Shown one piece after another: positions 1 through 5,241 of a DNA stretch of 9,048 nucleotides. The position numbers and the translations under genes are program-made. Position 1 is the first letter of the stretch, and every line of letters begins with the position of its first letter. Source of the stretch: Actinomycetes bacterium (lineage in GTDB: Bacteria; Actinomycetota; Actinomycetes; Propionibacteriales; Propionibacteriaceae); NCBI GenBank assembly GCA_009785885.1, contig WQUE01000299.1, positions 1 to 9,048 on the forward strand. The letters run 5' to 3'. The notes under the pieces are model-generated. The model did no database searches. It had not been told where the DNA came from and saw only the letters and a list, made by a program, of their open reading frames with translations.

Positions 1-1101
1 GCCGATGTCGTCGGCCTGATGGAGGTCGAGAACTCTCTCGCGCTCGGCAAGGCGCCCGATTCGGCGCTCGCGACGCTCGTCGACGCGCTGAACGCTGCCG
101 CCGGGGCGGGCACGTGGGCGTACGTGCCCTCGTCCGCCGACCTTCCGCCGGTCGCGCAGATGGATGCGATCACGACCGCGCTGATCTACAAACCGGCCGC
201 CGTGCAGCGCGTCGGCGAGGCCCGGGCGCTCGGCGATCAGTCCGGTCCGGGGCAGGCGTTCGCGAACGCGCGTGAGCCGATCGGCCAAGCGTTCATCAGC
301 GTGGGCGGCGGTCAACCGGTGTTCGTCGTGGTCAACCACCTGAAGTCGAAGGGCTCGGCGGGGCCGTGGCCGGGCGACGCGGACACGGGCGACGGCCAGG
401 GTGCCTCGAACCAGTCGCGCGTGCTCCAGGCGACCGCGCTGGCCGCGTGGGTCGACACCGTGACCACACCGGGCGAGGCCGTCGTGCTGCTCGGCGACTT
501 CAACTCCTACACGCAGGAGGACCCGCTGCAGGTGCTCTACGCGGCCGGGTACGTGGACGCGGACACGACGCTCTCGGCCGGGCACCAGTGGTCGTACTCG
601 TTCGACGGCCTGTCGGGTTCGCTCGACCACCTGTTCCTCAATCAGGCGGCACTGGCGCGCGCGACCGGCGCGGACATCTGGGAGATCAACGCCGAGGAGT
701 CGGTTGCGTTGGAGTACAGCCGCTACAACTACCACGGCACGCTGTTCTATGCACCGGATCCGTACGCGGCGTCCGACCACGATCCGGTGGTCGTCGGCCT
801 CACGCGCGGCGAGGTCCCGCCGGTCGTCATGGCCTGGGACAAGAACGGCACGTACGTCGCGGGTGACCGTGTCACGCATCTCGGGGTGACCTGGGTGGCC
901 GTGTCCAATCCTGGCGGCCAGGAGCCTGGCAAGGGCAAGGCCTGGGTCCAGGTCGACGTCACCACGGCGCCGCTGTGGACGCTCACCGGAAAGTACCTGG
1001 CCGGTGATCTCGTCCTGCACAACGGCCAAATCTGGCAGGCCTCCCGGGACCCGGGCGGCCAGGAGCCTGGCAAGGGCAAGTTCTGGATTTTGGTGGGCTA
1101 G
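1..1101 (+). CDS. Secreted ExeM/NucH-type endonuclease/exonuclease/phosphatase family protein with two C-terminal CBM5/12-like repeats (5' truncated)
   Basis: The frame is open from the first base, so the N terminus and any signal peptide lie outside the window; 366 residues are visible. An endonuclease/exonuclease/phosphatase fold is supported by ordered motifs, counted from the first visible codon: LMEVEN at about 6-11 (metal-binding Glu), NHLKSKG at about 112-118, GDFNSY at about 165-170, SLDHLF at about 207-212 and SDHDPV at about 258-263 (catalytic Asp-His). This order matches extracellular nucleases of the ExeM/NucH family, which hydrolyse phosphodiester bonds, probably in extracellular DNA. 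The last 90 or so residues are two copies of a module of about 43 residues (roughly 276-318 and 324-366) with the W..G..Y..GD.V...G..W.A...PGGQEPGKG.W pattern of CBM5/12 chitin- or cellulose-binding domains. These would tether the enzyme to polysaccharide. The family call is firm; substrate and secretion are inferred. It has no evident link to the hydrogenase genes. Confidence 0.86.
   Translation, partial: ADVVGLMEVENSLALGKAPDSALATLVDALNAAAGAGTWAYVPSSADLPPVAQMDAITTALIYKPAAVQRVGEARALGDQSGPGQAFANAREPIGQAFISVGGGQPVFVVVNHLKSKGSAGPWPGDADTGDGQGASNQSRVLQATALAAWVDTVTTPGEAVVLLGDFNSYTQEDPLQVLYAAGYVDADTTLSAGHQWSYSFDGLSGSLDHLFLNQAALARATGADIWEINAEESVALEYSRYNYHGTLFYAPDPYAASDHDPVVVGLTRGEVPPVVMAWDKNGTYVAGDRVTHLGVTWVAVSNPGGQEPGKGKAWVQVDVTTAPLWTLTGKYLAGDLVLHNGQIWQASRDPGGQEPGKGKFWILVG
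913..1080 (+). repeat. Tandem domain repeat with a 27-bp exact core (913-939 and 1054-1080)
   Basis: The two carbohydrate-binding modules share a perfectly identical 27-bp segment encoding GGQEPGKGK. The copies are spaced 141 bp (47 codons) apart, while flanking codons of the two modules differ. The identity includes third codon positions, which points to recent duplication or gene conversion of this short segment rather than selection on protein alone. Confidence 0.8.
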
Positions 1102-1115
1102 AGCCAAACACGGGT

Positions 1116-1143
1116 GGACCCGCCGGGCACCCCCGGCGGGTCC
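1116..1143 (+). terminator. Strong GC hairpin after the nuclease gene
   Basis: A perfect 12-bp inverted repeat (1116-1127 with 1132-1143) closes a 4-base loop, starting 14 bases after the nuclease stop codon. No T-run follows, as is common for hairpin terminators in high-GC actinobacteria. It separates the nuclease from the deaminase, whose own promoter-like hexamer starts 14 bases further on. Confidence 0.6.
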
Positions 1144-1157
1144 CGCCCAAGCTGGGC

Positions 1158-1163
1158 TAGGCT
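1158..1163 (+). promoter_or_regulatory. -10 element (TAGGCT) of a probable leaderless promoter
   Basis: TAGGCT fits the actinobacterial TAnnnT -10 consensus and ends 6 bases before the ATG at 1170. That spacing would put the transcription start on the start codon itself. No Shine-Dalgarno sequence precedes the ATG, which supports a leaderless mRNA. No good -35 box is visible about 17 bases upstream. Confidence 0.5.
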
Positions 1164-1169
1164 GTGGCC

Positions 1170-1622
1170 ATGCCAGACACACCCGAATTCGTCGTCCCTG
1201 GCTGGGATGAGTACTTCCTCGGGATCGCGAAAGCGGTGTCGGCCCGGGCGAAGTGCCGTCGCCGGAAGGTCGGGGTGGTGGTGACCGTCGACCGGCGGAT
1301 CATCGCGACCGGGTACAACGGCGCGGCGCCCGGTGAGCCTGACTGCCTCGAAGGGGCGTGCCCGCGGGGGCTGCTGGACTACTCGCAGGTCGCGGCGCTC
1401 GGCGACTACGACCGGCCGGGCACGCCCGGGTTCTGTGTGGCGATCCACGCCGAGGTGAACGCGCTGCTGTTCGCGACGCGCGACACGAAGGGCGCGACCG
1501 CGTACATCACCGACCCGCCGTGCCCCGGCTGCCGCAAGGCGCTGGCCGCCGCCGGGATCGTGCGGGTCGTGTGGCCGGACGGCGAGTACGACCGCGCGGC
1601 GCTGACCGACTGGCGGGCGTGA
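1170..1622 (+). CDS. dCMP/cytidine deaminase family zinc enzyme
   Basis: A 150-residue protein of the deoxycytidylate deaminase family, which hydrolytically deaminates a cytosine-containing nucleotide (dCMP to dUMP in the classic enzyme) for thymidylate supply. The zinc site is complete: His-Ala-Glu at 93-95 (zinc His and proton-shuttling Glu) and PCPGC at 117-121 (two zinc Cys). The N-terminal part has the family's K.GVV.......ATGYNG..PGE run at about 33-56. A segment between it and the active site carries Cys59 and Cys64, a position where dCMP deaminases often bind a second zinc. The ATG at 1170 is chosen because TAGGCT lies 6 bases upstream in leaderless arrangement; a GTG two codons earlier (1164) is the alternative. 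The gene converges on hypC with a 4-base gap. Exact substrate (dCMP or a related compound) is not decided by the sequence. Confidence 0.85.
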   Translation: MPDTPEFVVPGWDEYFLGIAKAVSARAKCRRRKVGVVVTVDRRIIATGYNGAAPGEPDCLEGACPRGLLDYSQVAALGDYDRPGTPGFCVAIHAEVNALLFATRDTKGATAYITDPPCPGCRKALAAAGIVRVVWPDGEYDRAALTDWRA

Positions 1623-1633
1623 GCGCTCACGCC
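1616..1633. terminator. Perfect 18-bp palindrome spanning two convergent stop codons
   Basis: The 18 bases form a perfect palindrome that contains the deaminase TGA on the plus strand (1620-1622) and the hypC TGA on the minus strand (1627-1629). As RNA from either strand it can fold into a 7-bp stem with a GCGC loop, so it may act as a short bidirectional terminator. No T-run is present, so function is a guess from position and symmetry. Confidence 0.4.
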
Positions 1634-1869
1634 GGGGTTTCGGCCGGCACGGCGCCCAGTTCGGCGAACGCAGCCAGGGACAGCGCGGCCGACTCGGGGT
1701 CGAGCACGTCGATCGCGAAGCCGTTCTGGATCACGACGTAGTCGCCGATTCCCGCCTCGGGGACGTAGGCGAGGCAGCACGCGAGCGTTGCCCCCGCGTG
1801 CTCGACGGTGCCCATGGGCATCACGCCGGGCGTGATGCCGGTGAGTCGCACGGGGATGGCGATGCACAT
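1627..1869 (-). CDS. hypC: HypC/HupF/HoxL-family hydrogenase maturation chaperone
   Basis: An 80-residue protein starting MCIAIPVRL, the signature of the HypC family. Cys2, exposed after removal of Met1, binds the iron being fitted with CN and CO ligands on HypD and delivers it to the large-subunit precursor. The GDYVVIQNGFAIDVLD stretch at 42-57 is the family's typical beta-barrel ending, and the length is normal. The ATG at 1869 is fixed by the conserved N terminus and by GGAAGGA at 1878-1884; longer upstream reading is not supported. It begins 2 bases after the stop of the orphan large-subunit-like gene, so the two are almost certainly co-translated. Its separation from hypD by about 6.5 kb is unusual. 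It may be the general HypC of this cluster or a HoxL-like paralog dedicated to the neighbouring scaffold; the sequence alone does not decide. Confidence 0.92.
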   Translation of the reverse strand: MCIAIPVRLTGITPGVMPMGTVEHAGATLACCLAYVPEAGIGDYVVIQNGFAIDVLDPESAALSLAAFAELGAVPAETPA

Positions 1870-1871
1870 GG

Positions 1872-3119
1872 CTAGGGTCCTTCCACGGTGTCGACGACGA
1901 GGCCCATGGCGCCTGCCGGGGCGCTGGAGCACGGCAGGCACGGATCCGCCTCGCGGATCGCGTCCTCCAGGCGGGCGCGGTCGGTGCCGCGGTCCTGGGC
2001 GGCGGCACGCAGCATCTCACCGAGCCACGGCTCATTCTGGGCCGTGGGTGTGAGGATGGTGGCTCGGGCGATGACGCCCGCCGCGTCCACCTCGTAGCGG
2101 TGCACCAGCAGGCCGCGCGCCCCGTCCACCCACCCGACGCCGACGCCCGGCCCCGACGGCGGCAGCGGCACCGACACGTCCCCCGCGACGAGGGCGGGTG
2201 CGCCGAGCAGGCCGGCGATCGTCTCGACCGCGTGGACGACGATCACGGCCCGGGCGGCGCTCGCCCCACCGCCACCCGTCCGCCAGGCCGTCTGCAGGCC
2301 GGCGGCCTCCGGCGTCGGTACGTCGGCGACCCGCAGTTGCGCCACGGGTCCGACCCGGTACGTGCCCCGGGACCCGAGTGCGACGAGGTAGGGACGTGGG
2401 GCGGAGGAGCCCGGCTCGGCCTCGGCGACGAGGCTGTCCCAGTCGGATGCGGGTGCGCCGTCGATCAGGACCGTCCCGTCGTCGGCGACCGCCCGCAGCC
2501 GCGACCCGAACAGGTCCAGACGCCCCACGTCGTCCACGAGGGCGACGTCGGCGCCGCCGAACCCGTCTAGGGAGCCGGGCGGGGCGGACAGGGCGCGTTC
2601 CGCGACGCGGCGCGCGACGGCGAGCGCCTCCGGCACGAGCGCCGCGCAGGCGTCGCGCCGGTCCGGCATCGCCGGGGCGACGACCCCACCGGGCATCGCC
2701 GTCGCCGGAAAATGACCGGGGGAGCCGGCAGTCGCCATCGCGGCCTTCGCGAGGCGCCGCAGCACCAGGGCTGCGTCCGGGTCGGTGGCGACCAGGTGGA
2801 CGACGTGGATCGCGATCACCGCTCCGGCGTGCAGCAGCCGCCGCACCGCCTCGGCCGTCGGCGGCACCGCGGTGACGCCGGCCAGGGCTTCCAGTGCGCG
2901 CATGCCCGCCAAGTGGTGGGCGGCCGGGCAGATGCCGCACAGCCGCTCGACGAGCGCCGGAACTTCCACGGCCGGCCGCCCGGTGAGCAGGCCGTCGACG
3001 CGCGGCAGGCCCGCCAGATCGAATGCGGCCTCGCTCACCCGCCCGGTCGCATCGCGCGTCACGACGACCCGGGCGGCACCCGGGTCGAGGATCTCGTCCA
3101 GCACGAGCCGCGTCGTCAC
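1872..3119 (-). CDS. Orphan [NiFe]-hydrogenase large-subunit-like protein, probable maturation scaffold
   Basis: A 415-residue protein related to [NiFe] large subunits of the group 3 (HoxH/MvhA) type. Visible motifs: GRPAVEVP at 48-55, ERLCGICPAAHHLAG at 59-73 (first CxxC, Cys61/64), PGGV at 143-146, YRVGPVAQL at 255-263, ARG at 334-336, PTAQN at 358-362 and DPCLPC at 392-397 (second CxxC, Cys394/397). All four metal-binding cysteines are therefore present. Two catalytic features are not: the N-terminal RIEGH region with its proton-relay Glu is replaced by LDPGAA, and the His of DPCxxCxxH is Ala400, so the usual maturation cleavage site is missing. No small subunit accompanies it. The GTG at 3119 is set by AGGAGG 7 bases upstream. 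It ends 2 bases before hypC. I infer an assembly scaffold analogous to HoxV/HupK; a divergent enzyme or sensor remains possible. Large-subunit ancestry is certain, function is not. Confidence 0.8.
   Translation of the reverse strand: MTTRLVLDEILDPGAARVVVTRDATGRVSEAAFDLAGLPRVDGLLTGRPAVEVPALVERLCGICPAAHHLAGMRALEALAGVTAVPPTAEAVRRLLHAGAVIAIHVVHLVATDPDAALVLRRLAKAAMATAGSPGHFPATAMPGGVVAPAMPDRRDACAALVPEALAVARRVAERALSAPPGSLDGFGGADVALVDDVGRLDLFGSRLRAVADDGTVLIDGAPASDWDSLVAEAEPGSSAPRPYLVALGSRGTYRVGPVAQLRVADVPTPEAAGLQTAWRTGGGGASAARAVIVVHAVETIAGLLGAPALVAGDVSVPLPPSGPGVGVGWVDGARGLLVHRYEVDAAGVIARATILTPTAQNEPWLGEMLRAAAQDRGTDRARLEDAIREADPCLPCSSAPAGAMGLVVDTVEGP
1878..1884 (-). promoter_or_regulatory. Ribosome binding site of hypC
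   Basis: On the minus strand GGAAGGA lies 8 bases before the ATG at 1869, inside the last codons of the preceding gene. It confirms the MCIAIP start and excludes the longer in-frame extension. Confidence 0.6.
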
Positions 3120-3126
3120 CGTCCCG

Positions 3127-3132
3127 CCTCCT
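3127..3132 (-). promoter_or_regulatory. Ribosome binding site of the large-subunit-like gene
   Basis: AGGAGG on the minus strand, 7 bases before the GTG at 3119. It decides this start over upstream in-frame starts, which would overlap hypA on the other strand. Confidence 0.75.
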
Positions 3133-3145
3133 GCCGGGAGCGTGC

Positions 3146-3150
3146 AAGGA
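3146..3150 (+). promoter_or_regulatory. Ribosome binding site of hypA
   Basis: AAGGA lies 7 bases before the GTG at 3158, supporting that start together with the conserved N-terminal Met-His-Glu of HypA. Confidence 0.6.
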
Positions 3151-3157
3151 TAGGGGC

Positions 3158-3517
3158 GTGCACGAGCTGGGACTGCTGCGGGGCGTGGTCGGTGCCGTCG
3201 AGAGGGCGGCGCGGACGGCGGGCGCGCGGGGCGTCGAGGCGGTCGGTCTGCGTGTCGGGACGCGCAGCGGGGCCGTGCCGGACGCCCTGGAGGGTGCCTG
3301 GCCGATCGCCACGTACGGCACGATCGTGGACGGCGCGCGCCTTGAGGTGGATGTGGTCGTTGCCGCCGTGTGGTGCCCGGCGTGCGGGAAGGACCGCCCG
3401 ATCGACGAGTTCTACGCGCTGACCTGCCCCGTGTGCGGCACACCGGCGGCCACCCTCGTGCGCGGGCGCGAGTTCGAGGTCACGTACGCCGACCTTGACA
3501 TCCCCTCCGACACCTGA
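3158..3517 (+). CDS. hypA: HypA hydrogenase nickel metallochaperone
   Basis: A 119-residue protein beginning (M)HELGL. The N-terminal Met-His-Glu is the nickel site of HypA, which with HypB inserts Ni into the large-subunit precursor after Fe(CN)2CO is in place. The structural zinc site is the paired CxxC motif, Cys73/76 and Cys90/93, within WCPACGKD and LTCPVCG. The family glycine-rich strand region and the C-terminal strand REFEVTYADLDIP are also present. The GTG start at 3158 is required to expose His2 and has AAGGA upstream. It is the only hydrogenase gene in the window on the plus strand, diverging from the large-subunit-like gene and converging with the protease gene, whose stop is 5 bases from its own. 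No hypB follows it here. Confidence 0.93.
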   Translation: MHELGLLRGVVGAVERAARTAGARGVEAVGLRVGTRSGAVPDALEGAWPIATYGTIVDGARLEVDVVVAAVWCPACGKDRPIDEFYALTCPVCGTPAATLVRGREFEVTYADLDIPSDT

Positions 3518-3522
3518 CCCGA

Positions 3523-4002
3523 TCACGCCGGCTCCTCCTCCAGCCAGGCGCCCAGCACGTCACACGCCCGCCGGGACGCGACCGGCACGGCCGCCGCGAC
3601 CGGCTCGCTCAGACCCAACCGAACGTCGAGGGGGCCCGGCACGACGCCGATCACCGCGACCTGTCCGGGTTCCCGGCCGAGCAGCCGGGCGGCGGCGAAC
3701 ACGTCCAGCAGCCCCACCTGATGGGGCGACAGTTTGGCCGCGAGCATCCGCGGGATCTGGTCGCCGTCGAGGCGAACCACTGTGCCGGGCACGTCGCCGG
3801 CGACCGCGTCGAGCACCAGCAGGCGATCGGCTTCCTGGACGACCGGGATCAGCTCCATGCCGCCGGTGCCGCCGTCGACGTACTCGATCCGGGGATCGGG
3901 GCACGCCGACTGCACGGCGGCCAGCAACTCCAGGCCCACCCCGTCGTCGCCCATGATGGGGTTGCCGACGCCGAGGACGGTGATGGCGGCACCCGCGGTC
4001 AC
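3523..4002 (-). CDS. hyaD: Hydrogenase maturation endopeptidase (HyaD/HupD/HybD family)
   Basis: A 159-residue protease that removes the C-terminal peptide of the nickel-loaded large subunit, closing the active site. The fold's glycine loop VLGVGNPIMGDDGVG spans 9-23. The three nickel-recognition residues correspond to Asp20 (second acidic residue of DDG), Asp65 in LVLDAV and His94 in SPHQVG. Length is typical. The start is a GTG at 4002, 3 bases after the cytochrome b stop, with a GGTGGAG-like ribosome site overlapping that stop, so the two are co-translated. Its substrate is expected to be the large subunit encoded two genes upstream, which ends in a canonical DPCxxCxxH plus tail. The orphan large-subunit-like protein lacks that site. 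It ends the operon, facing hypA tail to tail. Confidence 0.92.
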   Translation of the reverse strand: MTAGAAITVLGVGNPIMGDDGVGLELLAAVQSACPDPRIEYVDGGTGGMELIPVVQEADRLLVLDAVAGDVPGTVVRLDGDQIPRMLAAKLSPHQVGLLDVFAAARLLGREPGQVAVIGVVPGPLDVRLGLSEPVAAAVPVASRRACDVLGAWLEEEPA

Positions 4003-4005
4003 GCC

Positions 4006-5241
4006 TCACTCCACCGTCGGCGCGTCGACCGGTGTGGCGCCCCGCCGCACCCACACGCCGCCGCTGATCATCGCGGACAGGCCGCCGTGACGCTCCAGCG
4101 ACTCGGAGCGGAACACCAGGTAGACGTGGGCGATGACGAACACCCACAGCGCGAACATGATCAGCGTGTGCAGCAGGCGGACGTACGGCACACCGATCCA
4201 GTGGATCGGTGTGGAGATGAACGCCCAGAACGGACTGTTTTGCCGGTACAGGCCGAACAGGCAGAAGCCGACCACCATCTGCAGGGTGCAGACGACGTAC
4301 ACCGAGGTGTACGTCAGTTGCTGCAGCGGGTTGTGGAAGAGGTAGGTGGGGGCGTGCTCGGAGATGAAGACGTAGTGCTTCAGCGTCCGGCCGAGGTTGC
4401 GCACGTCCTCCTTGCTCTTCAGCGGCCACATCGACGGCCAGCGCAGGTGGCGGTCGCGTGATGTGAACAGCTGCCACACGCGCGTCAGGGCGAGCACCAG
4501 CCAGCAGAACGCGGCTCCGAAGTGGATCAACCGGACCCACCCCATGAGGAAGCCCGTGTCGAGCTGGGTGCCGGGCGTCGCCGTCGGCCCGAAGAACGGA
4601 TCCATGATGTAGTAGCCGGTACAGCTGAGGATGAAGATCAGCGTCACGTTCGCCCAGTGCTGGACCCGCAGCGACGACGACCACACGTTGACGCGGGCCC
4701 ACGTCGCCGGCCCGGTCGACACGTCACCGGTGGTCTCCCGGACGGTCACCGGGCAGACGGCGACGAAGCCCAGCAACGCGAACGGCCCGACGGTCCCATC
4801 GGGGGCCACCTCGGCCTGGGCGACCGCCAGCGGGCGCCACCCCCGCTGGGTGACGTAGTCGCCGTTCCTCCTCAGCAGCGTCCGATGTTCGCGCGTGGGC
4901 TTGGCGACCCGCATCACGGCGTCGAGATCGCCGCGCATCACGACCACGTCGGCGGTTGAGCCGTCGGGCTGCCGGTAGGCCCGCACCCGCGTCAGGGTGT
5001 ACCGGCGGTCCAGGCGGGCCGGCTCGACGTCTTCCGGGGCGGCCTGGGGGGCGGCGAGCTTCGGATAGTCTTCCTCCAGGGCCGCGATGACGCCCCGCGT
5101 GACCGGGTCGTCATCGCCGGGTGCGCTGGCGGCGGCGAGCGCCATGATGCGGCCCTCGCTCATCGCGCCGAGCGAGTACGCCGTCCCGACGGACAGCGGG
5201 GGCGGCTCGACGCCGGTGCGTGCGGCGGCCACGGGCGTCAT
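4006..5241 (-). CDS. hyaC: [NiFe]-hydrogenase b-type cytochrome subunit fused to an N-terminal P-type ATPase N-domain-like region
   Basis: A 411-residue membrane protein. Residues about 183-400 are a standard hydrogenase cytochrome b, which anchors the heterodimer and passes electrons to quinone. It has four hydrophobic helices (about 196-214, 232-254, 308-330, 355-378), likely haem ligands among His195, His240, His358 and His372, the TGYYI motif at 208-212, HNPLQQLTY at 303-311 and a final AHVYLVFRS. Usual family members are about 230 residues. The extra N terminus (about 20-165) reads like the nucleotide-binding domain of P-type ATPases: LAAASAPGDDDPVTRGVIAAL, then RRYTLTRV..Y...G, VMRG at 101-104 in place of KGA, and QRGWRPLAVA at 132-141, then LLGFVAV. 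The phosphorylation loop DKTGT and pump helices are absent, so it is not a transporter. The ATG overlaps the large-subunit stop as ATGA. The cytochrome call is firm; the N-domain call rests on pattern recognition. The symbol follows the E. coli hyaC analogue. Confidence 0.88.
   Translation of the reverse strand: MTPVAAARTGVEPPPLSVGTAYSLGAMSEGRIMALAAASAPGDDDPVTRGVIAALEEDYPKLAAPQAAPEDVEPARLDRRYTLTRVRAYRQPDGSTADVVVMRGDLDAVMRVAKPTREHRTLLRRNGDYVTQRGWRPLAVAQAEVAPDGTVGPFALLGFVAVCPVTVRETTGDVSTGPATWARVNVWSSSLRVQHWANVTLIFILSCTGYYIMDPFFGPTATPGTQLDTGFLMGWVRLIHFGAAFCWLVLALTRVWQLFTSRDRHLRWPSMWPLKSKEDVRNLGRTLKHYVFISEHAPTYLFHNPLQQLTYTSVYVVCTLQMVVGFCLFGLYRQNSPFWAFISTPIHWIGVPYVRLLHTLIMFALWVFVIAHVYLVFRSESLERHGGLSAMISGGVWVRRGATPVDAPTVE

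Larger units (their letters stand above)
3120..3157. promoter_or_regulatory. 38-bp divergent intergenic region between the large-subunit-like gene and hypA
   Basis: The whole gap between two divergent start codons is 38 bases and already holds both ribosome binding sites. There is no room for two conventional promoters, so at least one promoter must lie inside the opposing coding sequence and the transcripts probably overlap at their 5' ends. I see no clear -10/-35 pair or operator within it. Confidence 0.45.

Noticed and set aside
1870..1941. Longer start for hypC by 24 codons
   Set aside because: HypC function needs Cys at position 2, which the ATG at 1869 provides, and a ribosome site precedes that ATG.
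3120..3443. Upstream extension of the large-subunit-like frame by about 108 codons
   Set aside because: It would overlap hypA on the other strand. The added residues are Arg/Pro/Thr-rich without family similarity, and a strong AGGAGG sits just before the GTG at 3119.
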